A DNA stretch of 8,037 nucleotides, taken from NCBI GenBank assembly GCA_015222595.1, contig JADFVP010000225.1, positions 1 through 8,037 on the forward strand. Direction: 5' to 3'. Made by a program: the position numbers and the translations under genes. This document shows, piece by piece, positions 1 through 5,454 of the stretch (position 1 is the stretch's first letter; every line of letters begins with the position of its first letter). The DNA is from Pseudomonadota bacterium (lineage in GTDB: Bacteria; Desulfobacterota; GWC2-55-46; JADFVP01). The notes below the pieces were generated by a model, which did no database searches, was not told where the DNA came from, and saw only the letters and a program-made list of their open reading frames with translations.

Positions 1-992
1 CTATAAAGCTTGCGTCCAACGAGAATCCTTTGGGGCCGTCGAAGAAGGCGGTTGCTGCCATAAGCGTAGCGCTCAACACGCTCCACAGGTACCCGGACGG
101 CTCTAACTACTACCTGAAAGAGGTGCTTGCAGAGCGCCTTTCGATTTCAACGGACGCGCTCATCTTCGGCAACGGCTCCAACGAGATAATAGAGCTGCTC
201 TTTCGGACCTTCTGCTCTGTTGGCTCTGAAATAGTAATGGGCGAGCCGTCCTTTGCAGTCTACCCGCTTATCTCTCAGGCCGCAGGCGCGGTAGCCGTGC
301 CGGTTCCGCTCGACAGCGACTTCAGGCACGATCTCGATGCGATGGCTGCAGCGATTACGGACAAGACCCGTATCGTCTTTATAGCCAACCCGAACAACCC
401 GACCGGAACCATCGTCGAGAAAGCGGCCTTCAGCGCCTTTATGGACAAAGTGCCGGACGGCGTTATAGTGGTTATGGACGAGGCGTACTGCGAGTACGTG
501 ACGAGCGCGGAGTACCCGGACAGTATAGAGTATGTAAAGAGCGGCGCACCTGTAGTGGTGCTCAGAACCTTTTCGAAGATATACGGCCTTGCGGGGCTAC
601 GCGTCGGCTACGGCATTGCCAACCCGACGCTAGTCGGCTACATGGACCGAGTCCGTCAGCCCTTCAACGTAAATGCGCTCGCTCAAGCAGCAGCCCTTGG
701 GGCCTTAGGCGACGACGCCCATCTTGAGGCGAGCGTAAAGAACAACACCGAGGGCTTTTTGTTCCTTGAGGGCGAACTAAAGAAACTTGGCCTTGAAGTA
801 GTACCGACCGAAGCCAACTTCTTTCTGATTAAGGTAGGGGACGGCAAGGGGGTCTACGACGGGCTTTTAAAGCAGGGCGTTATAGTCAGGCCCATGGCGA
901 GCTACGGGCTCTGCGAGTATATCCGCGTCACCATAGGTCTGCCTGAAGAGAACAGCCGATTTATAGAGGCGCTAAAGAGTGTGATAAGCTGA
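1..992 (+). CDS. hisC: Histidinol-phosphate / aromatic aminotransferase, 5'-truncated by the window edge
   Basis: This is a fold-type I, PLP-dependent aminotransferase. HisC moves an amino group from glutamate to imidazole-acetol phosphate in histidine synthesis, and many homologues also accept aromatic 2-oxo acids. The frame is open to the left edge: the first complete codon is at 3, and 329 residues are visible before TGA at 990-992. It opens inside the HisC signature KLASNENPLGPS, so about 25-35 N-terminal residues lie outside the window, given the usual 350-370 aa. The TTG at 30 is an internal Leu codon of that signature, not a start. Other visible motifs are NPNNPTG, VVMDEAYCEY and RTFSKIYGLAGLRVGYG, with the PLP-binding Lys at bases 576-578, then RQPFNVN and a C-terminal Arg in EYIRVTIG. 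It lies just upstream of DAHP synthase and tyrA, so an added role in Tyr/Phe transamination is likely by inference. Family assignment is firm. The exact substrate is not. Confidence 0.93.
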   Translation, partial: IKLASNENPLGPSKKAVAAISVALNTLHRYPDGSNYYLKEVLAERLSISTDALIFGNGSNEIIELLFRTFCSVGSEIVMGEPSFAVYPLISQAAGAVAVPVPLDSDFRHDLDAMAAAITDKTRIVFIANPNNPTGTIVEKAAFSAFMDKVPDGVIVVMDEAYCEYVTSAEYPDSIEYVKSGAPVVVLRTFSKIYGLAGLRVGYGIANPTLVGYMDRVRQPFNVNALAQAAALGALGDDAHLEASVKNNTEGFLFLEGELKKLGLEVVPTEANFFLIKVGDGKGVYDGLLKQGVIVRPMASYGLCEYIRVTIGLPEENSRFIEALKSVIS

Positions 993-993
993 G

Positions 994-1011
994 TAACGGC
1001 ACTAGCCGTAA
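994..1011 (+). other. Short hairpin after hisC
   Basis: Two bases after the hisC stop, ACGGC (996-1000) and GCCGT (1005-1009) pair around a four-base loop, with one further T-A pair beyond a mismatch. The downstream sequence is pyrimidine-rich (CTCTTTCTT) but has no continuous T run. At five pairs it is too short and poorly tailed to call a terminator. It could be a weak pause or processing site, or chance. Confidence 0.25.
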
Positions 1012-1065
1012 ACTCTCTTTCTTATATTAGATGGTATTAAATTAATGACAAATAAGAACTCTTCC

Positions 1066-1074
1066 AAAGGGGGG
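1066..1074 (+). promoter_or_regulatory. Shine-Dalgarno site that sets the aroF start
   Basis: AAAGGGGGG ends six bases before ATG 1081, an ideal spacing. It abuts the in-frame ATG 1075 with no spacer and lies downstream of the in-frame ATG 1045, so only 1081 fits as the main start. A similar G-rich site (AGGGGG) precedes rpsA. Confidence 0.75.
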
Positions 1075-1080
1075 ATGAGC

Positions 1081-2094
1081 ATGATCATAGTAATTAAAAA
1101 AGGTTCAACGGACGAGGTCGTCAACCATGTGGTCGAAAAGATCAAGAGTGCAGGCCTTGCGGTACATATCTCGAAGGGCAAGGAGAGGACGATAATAGGC
1201 GCAATAGGGGACGAAGGGCTTCTGGCCTCTATTCCGCTTCAGGCGATGCCGGGCGTTGAGAAGGTTATGCCGATACTGAAACCGTATAAGCTTGTCAGCC
1301 GCGAGTTCAGGAGCGAAGACTCGGTTGTAGAGGTGGATGGTCTTAAGATCGGCGACAAGCAGATTCAGATAATCGCCGGGCCGTGCAGTGTCGAGAATCA
1401 GGATTCACTTACGGCCGCAGCCGTAGAGGTGAAGGCCGGAGGAGCCTCGATCCTTCGTGGCGGAGCCTTCAAACCGCGTACTTCTCCCTATGATTTCCAG
1501 GGGTTAGGCGAAGAGGGGCTTAAGTATCTGAGAGAGGCGAAGAAGGCGACTGGTTTGCCGATAATCTCCGAGCTGATGGACCCGCGTGACCTCGACCTCA
1601 TGTGCGACTATGTGGACATACTCCAGATTGGCGCGCGTAATATGCAGAATTTCCGGCTACTTAAGGACGTCGGGCGGACCAAGAAGCCGGTTCTTTTGAA
1701 GCGCGGACTCTCATCGACCATTAAGGAGCTTCTGATGAGCGCGGAGTACATCGCCTCGCAGGGCAACTCGCAGATAATTCTCTGTGAGCGCGGCATCAGA
1801 ACTTACGAGACCGCGACGCGTAACACCTTGGATTTAAGCGCAATTCCGATTCTGAAGGAAGAGACGCACCTGCCGATTTTTGTCGATCCGAGCCACGCGG
1901 CAGGCCGTTGGGATCTTGTTGCTCCTCTTGCCAAGGCCGCTGTGGCTGTCGGGGCCGACGGGCTTATGATTGAGGTCCACACAGACCCCGAAAACGCCCT
2001 CTGCGACGGTGCACAGTCTTTGAAGCCGACTAAATTCTCTATACTTATGGAAGAGTTACGGCGCGTTGCCCTGGCAATCGACAGAACCATATAA
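1081..2094 (+). CDS. aroF: 3-deoxy-7-phosphoheptulonate (DAHP) synthase, type I with N-terminal ferredoxin-like domain
   Basis: This enzyme condenses phosphoenolpyruvate and erythrose 4-phosphate to DAHP, the first committed step of the shikimate pathway, in the cytosol. From ATG 1081 it is 337 aa. Residues 1-70 (MIIVIKKGSTDEVV...) form the ferredoxin-like/ACT-like domain typical of the Thermotoga/Bacillus-type enzymes, and the TIM barrel follows. Visible barrel motifs are IAGPCSVE (98-105), KPRTSPYDFQGLG (131-143), LKRGL (206-210), CERGIRTYETATRN (235-248), FVDPSHAAGR (267-276) and EVHTDPENALCDG (298-310). The expected metal ligands fall at Cys102, His272, Glu298 and Asp309. As I recall, these are the numbers used for the Thermotoga maritima enzyme, which supports this start over ATG 1045 (12 residues longer). 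The N-terminal domain usually mediates Tyr/Phe feedback inhibition; whether it does here is inference. The symbol varies between annotations (aroF, aroG, aroA2). Confidence 0.96.
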   Translation: MIIVIKKGSTDEVVNHVVEKIKSAGLAVHISKGKERTIIGAIGDEGLLASIPLQAMPGVEKVMPILKPYKLVSREFRSEDSVVEVDGLKIGDKQIQIIAGPCSVENQDSLTAAAVEVKAGGASILRGGAFKPRTSPYDFQGLGEEGLKYLREAKKATGLPIISELMDPRDLDLMCDYVDILQIGARNMQNFRLLKDVGRTKKPVLLKRGLSSTIKELLMSAEYIASQGNSQIILCERGIRTYETATRNTLDLSAIPILKEETHLPIFVDPSHAAGRWDLVAPLAKAAVAVGADGLMIEVHTDPENALCDGAQSLKPTKFSILMEELRRVALAIDRTI

Positions 2095-2226
2095 GGGCGG
2101 TTCCAGCTCTGTAAACTCTTGTCGGGCCCTGTTCTGTCTGTATAGGCCCGGTCGGAAGGAGCCCAGGAAAGATGACGAATTAGCGGTAAAAAGCGCGAAA
2201 AAGCCCGAAAGGGCCGCGAACCGCCC
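2095..2226 (+). other. Candidate structured RNA element in the aroF 3' flank
   Basis: This non-coding segment begins directly after the aroF TAA. GGGCGGTTC (2095-2103) is the exact reverse complement of GAACCGCCC (2218-2226), which would close a 9-bp helix around about 114 bases. Inside, GCTCT (2106-2110) can pair with GGAGC (2158-2162) using one G-U pair. CGGGCC (2123-2128) pairs with GGCCCG (2145-2150) and can be extended by two G-U pairs. GCCC-GAAA-GGGC (2203-2214) is a GNRA-capped hairpin, extendable by GCG (2195-2197) with CGC (2215-2217), which would stack directly on the closing helix. The arrangement resembles a three-way junction. I do not recognise a known riboswitch class. No Tyr- or Phe-rich leader peptide or T-run terminator is visible. 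A 9-bp pair can arise by chance in a region this size (roughly 0.1-0.2 expected at uniform composition), so the element is tentative. Confidence 0.4.
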
Positions 2227-2232
2227 GGAATT

Positions 2233-2263
2233 TTGACGAAGTAATAGACACTTAACCTGTAAC
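2233..2263 (+). promoter_or_regulatory. Weak possible promoter upstream of tyrA
   Basis: TTGACG (2233-2238) matches five of six bases of the -35 consensus. The best -10 partners are poor: TGTAAC (2258-2263) at a 19-base spacing, or TAACCT at 14 bases. It is in the right place to give tyrA its own transcript, but the -10 match is too weak for a firm call. Confidence 0.2.
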
Positions 2264-2325
2264 CGAAGAGAAGAAAAAGAGCCCTTTTTCTCCTCTCAAC
2301 CACCACACCCCGGCCAGTCTCGGTT
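2261..2325 (+). other. Purine/pyrimidine hairpin with outer helix upstream of tyrA
   Basis: A purine-only arm (2267-2279) pairs with a pyrimidine-only arm (2284-2296), giving 12 Watson-Crick pairs and one A-C mismatch around a four-base loop (AGCC). AACCGA (2261-2266) is the exact complement of TCGGTT (2320-2325), so an outer 6-bp helix would stack directly on the base of the hairpin. The T-run at 2324-2328 begins inside the outer helix, so this does not have the form of a standard intrinsic terminator. A transcript-level regulatory role is plausible but unproven. Confidence 0.35.
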
Positions 2326-2356
2326 TTTGTGATTTCAGGCAACTTGGTTGCCGGGG
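2308..2356 (+). promoter_or_regulatory. Two mutually exclusive helices next to the tyrA start
   Basis: GGCAAC (2338-2343) and GTTGCC (2347-2352) form a perfect 6-bp stem with a three-base loop that ends directly before GGGGGATG. CCCCGG (2308-2313) is also the exact complement of CCGGGG (2351-2356). The two helices share 2351-2352 and cannot form together. The second would also cover the G-run, the only Shine-Dalgarno-like sequence near the start. This could be a switch controlling initiation, or simply fortuitous pairing in a GC-rich patch. Confidence 0.3.
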
Positions 2357-2357
2357 G

Positions 2358-3266
2358 ATGTCGGTTCTTATTATGTCCAATACTGTTCATTTTAAAAAAG
2401 TAGCTCTTATCGGTGTCGGCCTCATCGGCGGCTCTCTCGCGCTCGACATGAAAGCGAAAGCAATAGCCGACGAAATAGTCGGGGTCGGACGCACACGGGG
2501 TAATCTCGACACTGCGCTCACTTTAGGCATCGTAGACTCCGTTACTCAGGATATTGCCGAGGGTGTAAAGGGCGCCGATCTCGTAATCGTCGCCGTGCCG
2601 GTTCTCAAGGTCGCCTCTGTTATCGAGGCCGCAGCAGCGCACCTTGCCGACGGCTGCATAGTAACCGACGTCGGTTCCGTTAAGGAACGGCTCATTACAG
2701 AAGTTACGCCGCTCCTTGGCGACTCCGTCTCTTTTGTTCCGGCCCACCCTGTTGCAGGCACAGAGAACTCCGGGGCTGGGGCTGCGCTGACAGGACTCTT
2801 TAATGGGCGCAACTGTATCGTTACTCCAACAGACTCTACCAATCAGGGCGCGCTCGCTACCATTACCGAGCTTTGGCGCGCTGTCGGCTCCAGGGTCGTA
2901 GTCATGGAGCCTGCTCTGCACGACCGCATTCTCTCTGCCGTTAGTCATCTACCGCACGTCATAGCCTACGCGCTCGTAAATACGGTGGCGGCCGCAGGCA
3001 AGTGCGCTGAAGGGGGAGAAGAGACCGACATGCTCAGTTACTCCGCCGGAGGCTTTCGCGACTTTACGCGTATCGCCTCAAGCTCGCCTGAGATGTGGGC
3101 CGACATCTGCGACATGAACTCCGTGGCGATAGTCGAGATGATAGAGGCCTTCCAAACGGAACTCGACGCGCTGAAGGAAGCGATAGAGACACGCAATATG
3201 GACGCCGTTAAAGACGAGTTCAACGTGGCGAAATCCTTGAGAGACGAGCTCATCAAGAGCACGTGA
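2358..3266 (+). CDS. tyrA: Prephenate dehydrogenase
   Basis: TyrA oxidatively decarboxylates prephenate to 4-hydroxyphenylpyruvate with NAD(P)+, the step that commits chorismate-derived carbon to tyrosine. Numbered from ATG 2358 (302 aa), the Rossmann nucleotide-binding loop is VALIGVGLIGGS (residues 15-26). HPVAGTENSG (130-139) holds the His that lines the active site in the family. SHLPH (196-200) and GGFRDFTRIA (231-240) follow, the latter with the conserved Arg expected to bind substrate. No chorismate mutase domain is fused at the N-terminus and no ACT domain at the C-terminus, so this is the stand-alone form. ATG 2373, five codons in, is an equally likely start: neither has a well-spaced ribosome binding site, since GGGGG abuts 2358 and lies 15 bases before 2373. 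Arogenate dehydrogenase activity cannot be excluded. It follows DAHP synthase after a 263-base structured gap. Confidence 0.95.
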   Translation: MSVLIMSNTVHFKKVALIGVGLIGGSLALDMKAKAIADEIVGVGRTRGNLDTALTLGIVDSVTQDIAEGVKGADLVIVAVPVLKVASVIEAAAAHLADGCIVTDVGSVKERLITEVTPLLGDSVSFVPAHPVAGTENSGAGAALTGLFNGRNCIVTPTDSTNQGALATITELWRAVGSRVVVMEPALHDRILSAVSHLPHVIAYALVNTVAAAGKCAEGGEETDMLSYSAGGFRDFTRIASSSPEMWADICDMNSVAIVEMIEAFQTELDALKEAIETRNMDAVKDEFNVAKSLRDELIKST

Positions 3267-3275
3267 CGGTTTTAT

Positions 3276-3302
3276 TTGCTCAAAACTTTTCTCCATTATA
3301 AT
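3276..3302 (+). promoter_or_regulatory. Candidate sigma-70 promoter for aroA
   Basis: A perfect -10 hexamer, TATAAT, sits at 3297-3302 in the tyrA-aroA gap. The best upstream -35 is TTGCTC (3276-3281; three of six matches, 15-base spacing), which is weak. Transcription would start near 3308-3310, giving a leader of about 33 bases for aroA. An AT-rich stretch just before the -10 supports the call. It would let aroA-cmk-ispH be expressed separately from the upstream genes. Confidence 0.4.
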
Positions 3303-3317
3303 GGTCGTTTACGACCA
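3302..3317 (+). promoter_or_regulatory. 16-bp palindrome overlapping the predicted aroA transcription start
   Basis: TGGTCGT and ACGACCA are exact inverted repeats separated by two bases. The palindrome begins on the last base of the TATAAT hexamer and covers the expected transcription start, the typical position of a repressor operator. In RNA it could form a small hairpin. I did not see a second full copy of the palindrome elsewhere in the window. The binding protein, if any, is unknown. Confidence 0.35.
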
Positions 3318-3328
3318 AAAGATAAGAC

Positions 3329-3332
3329 AGGA
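3329..3332 (+). promoter_or_regulatory. Shine-Dalgarno site supporting the aroA start at 3342
   Basis: AGGA lies nine bases before ATG 3342. The longer open frame would need a TTG at 3276 inside the promoter region, with no comparable site upstream. Confidence 0.5.
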
Positions 3333-3341
3333 CTTTTAAAG

Positions 3342-4685
3342 ATGGAACTTGTAAAAGGAAATAGAACCGCCCCAATGCTCAGGGTGGACCCGGCAGAGAA
3401 CGGTCTCGTCGGAACGCTCGGCGTGCCCGGTGACAAATCGATCTCTCACCGCGCGGTCATGCTCGGCGCGATTGCAGACGGTGTTACAGAGGTTACGAAC
3501 TTTCTGCCCGGCGAAGACAACATAAGCACCATCAACGCCTTCCGCTTAATGGGCATTACGATAGACCAGGACGGCACGACCCTTAAGGTTCACGGCAAGG
3601 GCTTGCGTGGCCTTTCCGAGCCAACGGATATAATAGATGCCGGAAACTCAGGCACAACGGCGCGCCTGCTTCTGGGGCTGCTCTCGGCTCAAGACTTCTT
3701 TACCGTTATTACCGGAGACGCTTCTCTTAGAACGCGCCCCATGGGCCGCGTGGTCGAGCCGCTTCGCCTGATGGGCGCGCGCATACAGGGCGCCGACGAA
3801 ACCAACCGACTGCCGCTCGCGATAGTCGGCAAAGACGTCGTGCTCGAAGGGCGTTACTACCCGACCCCTGTGCCGAGCGCGCAGCTAAAGTCCGCCATTC
3901 TCTTTGCCGGTCTCTATGCCGAGGGCGAGACATCCGTCAAGGAGGTCGCCAAGAGCCGCGACCACACGGAGCGGCTGCTGAAGCTCTTCGGGGCCGATAT
4001 AGATTTCTCCGACGACTCTACGACCGTAACGCTTAGAAAGACCGATAAACTGACGCCGTGCTCTATTGCGGTTCCGGGCGACCCGTCCTCTGCGGCCTTC
4101 TTCATGGTTGCGGCTGCGATCGTGCCCGACTCTGAGGTCGTGCTGACAAATGTCGGCACAAACCCCACGCGCGCCGGTATTTTTAATATCTTAATAGAAA
4201 AGATGGGCGCGTCCGGTATAAAGGTCAACAGCACAGAAGAAGGCGCGTCCGGCGAGCCGGTTGCCGAGATTACTGTAAAGAGCAGTTCTTTAAAGCCCGC
4301 TGTCATAAACGCCAAGGAGCTTCTGCCCGCAATAGACGAGTTCCCTATTATCTGCGTTGCGGCCGCCTTTGCTAATGGGGCCACTAAGATAATGGGCGCA
4401 GGAGAGCTGCGGGTAAAGGAGTGCGACCGCATTGCCGTAATGGCAAAGTCGTTAACCGCAATAGGCGTTAAGTGCGAGGAGGAGGACGAGGGCATAGTCG
4501 TCTACGGCACTGGCGGCAAGCGTGTGAGGGGCGGCAGAATAGACAGCCACGGAGATCACCGCATTGCAATGGCCTTGGCAGTAGCGGGCCTTATGAGCGA
4601 GGTCGGCGTAACGATAGACGGGGCCGACGCCGTGGACGTGTCATTTCCAGGCTTCTTCGGAGCGCTCGACGGGCTTAGAAGATGA
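3342..4685 (+). CDS. aroA: 3-phosphoshikimate 1-carboxyvinyltransferase (EPSP synthase)
   Basis: It transfers the enolpyruvyl group of PEP to shikimate 3-phosphate, the penultimate step to chorismate. From ATG 3342 it is 447 aa, a normal length. The two-domain inside-out barrel is represented by GVPGDKSISHRAV (27-39), GNSGTTARLL (101-110), the PEP-site segment LRTRPMGR (129-136), SAQLKSA (179-185), KSRDHTERLL (204-213), GDPSSAAFF (246-254), NPTRAG (274-279), the catalytic IDEFP (331-335), ELRVKECDR (355-363) and SHGDHRIAMA (402-411). The four motifs used to define class II enzymes, GDKS, SAQLK, RDHTE and NPTR, are all present. The residue aligned with E. coli Gly96 is Gly104, so the Ala of the CP4 enzyme is absent. 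The start rests on the AGGA site and on the alternative TTG 3276 preceding the likely promoter. The gene ends in an ATGA overlap with cmk, implying translational coupling. Confidence 0.97.
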   Translation: MELVKGNRTAPMLRVDPAENGLVGTLGVPGDKSISHRAVMLGAIADGVTEVTNFLPGEDNISTINAFRLMGITIDQDGTTLKVHGKGLRGLSEPTDIIDAGNSGTTARLLLGLLSAQDFFTVITGDASLRTRPMGRVVEPLRLMGARIQGADETNRLPLAIVGKDVVLEGRYYPTPVPSAQLKSAILFAGLYAEGETSVKEVAKSRDHTERLLKLFGADIDFSDDSTTVTLRKTDKLTPCSIAVPGDPSSAAFFMVAAAIVPDSEVVLTNVGTNPTRAGIFNILIEKMGASGIKVNSTEEGASGEPVAEITVKSSSLKPAVINAKELLPAIDEFPIICVAAAFANGATKIMGAGELRVKECDRIAVMAKSLTAIGVKCEEEDEGIVVYGTGGKRVRGGRIDSHGDHRIAMALAVAGLMSEVGVTIDGADAVDVSFPGFFGALDGLRR

Positions 4686-5398
4686 CGCGGCCTATCCAGA
4701 TAGACAGAAAAGAGCTGATAATAGCCATAGACGGCCCGAGCGGCGTTGGCAAGAGTACCGTCAGCAAGCGAATAGCCGAGCGGCTAGGCCTTACGTACGT
4801 TGACACCGGAGCGATGTACCGCGCGGTTGCATTGGCCGTTGCCGGAGCTAAGGTAGATATAGAGAACAGTGCCGCACTCGAAGAGTTCTGCAATTCTATG
4901 TTGGTCGAGTACACCAGCGGCTCTATCTCCGTTAACGCAACTGATTACACGGACTCGATACGCACAGAGGAGGCGAGCAAGCTGGCCTCTGTAACTTCAT
5001 CCAAAGAGCCAGTGAGACGCGCGCTTGTAATGTATCAGCGCTCACTTGCGGTACAGGGCGGCGTAGTTATGGAGGGGCGCGACATAGGCACGGTGGTGCT
5101 GCCGCGCATTCACCACAAATTCTTTCTTACGGCCTCGCACGAGGTACGCGCAGAGCGACGCCGCGCCGAGCACGACTCTAAAGGCGGCACAGAGCCTGTA
5201 GGGTCTTCTGTAGGGGCTAAAGACATCAGCGAGAATATGAAAGAGCGCGACCGTCTCGACTCCACGCGCGCTGAATCTCCGTTGGCAAGAGCCGTGGACG
5301 CTCTTGAGATAGATACGGCAGAGTTGGATATAGACGGCGTGGTCGGAGTCATTCTTGCCGATATTGAGCAGAAGGTCGAAAAGAGTAGGATAAAATAG
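4682..5398 (+). CDS. cmk: Cytidylate (CMP/dCMP) kinase
   Basis: It phosphorylates CMP and dCMP with ATP, feeding CDP back into nucleotide and phospholipid metabolism in the cytosol. The protein has 238 aa, slightly longer than the usual 220-230 because about ten residues precede the core. The P-loop is IDGPSGVGKST (16-26). YVDTGAMYRA (39-48) and EGRDIGT (131-137) are the family's CMP-binding motifs, and ERDRLDSTR (188-196) is the LID/Arg segment. DALEIDT (206-212) is the typical C-terminal motif. The ATG overlaps the aroA TGA by four bases and there is no strong Shine-Dalgarno site, so initiation by ribosomes finishing aroA is likely. An aroA-cmk junction leading toward rpsA is a widely conserved arrangement. 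Confidence 0.97.
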   Translation: MTRPIQIDRKELIIAIDGPSGVGKSTVSKRIAERLGLTYVDTGAMYRAVALAVAGAKVDIENSAALEEFCNSMLVEYTSGSISVNATDYTDSIRTEEASKLASVTSSKEPVRRALVMYQRSLAVQGGVVMEGRDIGTVVLPRIHHKFFLTASHEVRAERRRAEHDSKGGTEPVGSSVGAKDISENMKERDRLDSTRAESPLARAVDALEIDTAELDIDGVVGVILADIEQKVEKSRIK

Positions 5399-5440
5399 CG
5401 GACGATATAAGAGAGAACAGGCAAACAGAAGAGTGTGCTG

Positions 5441-5445
5441 AAGGA
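5441..5445 (+). promoter_or_regulatory. Ribosome binding site of ispH
   Basis: AAGGA lies nine bases before ATG 5455. A second purine patch, AAGG (5449-5452), is too close to the start to be the main site. The 56-base cmk-ispH spacer is purine-rich and shows no convincing promoter or terminator. Confidence 0.5.
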
Positions 5446-5454
5446 TAGAAGGTC

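Noticed and set aside
993..1044. Intrinsic terminator between hisC and aroF
   Set aside because: The stem is only five pairs and there is no uninterrupted T run after it.
2156..2183. AAGGAG followed by ATG ACG AAT TAG, a three-codon frame in the aroF-tyrA spacer
   Set aside because: A good Shine-Dalgarno site and spacing, but a three-codon frame is easily produced by chance and contains no Tyr or Phe codons that would suggest attenuation.
2307..2328. Terminator suggested by CGG followed by TTTTT upstream of tyrA
   Set aside because: Only three base pairs can form immediately before the T run, too weak for intrinsic termination.
1803..2390. A 195-codon - strand frame spanning the aroF end and the aroF-tyrA spacer
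   Set aside because: About half is antisense to aroF and it runs into the tyrA start. It has no recognisable motifs, so I treat the spacer as non-coding.
3276..3341. TTG 3276 as the aroA start, adding 22 residues
   Set aside because: It falls in the predicted promoter, has no ribosome binding site, and the added residues do not resemble EPSP synthase N-termini.
3914..4495. A 193-codon - strand frame
   Set aside because: It is the antisense shadow of aroA, low-complexity in Ala and Ser, with no family features.
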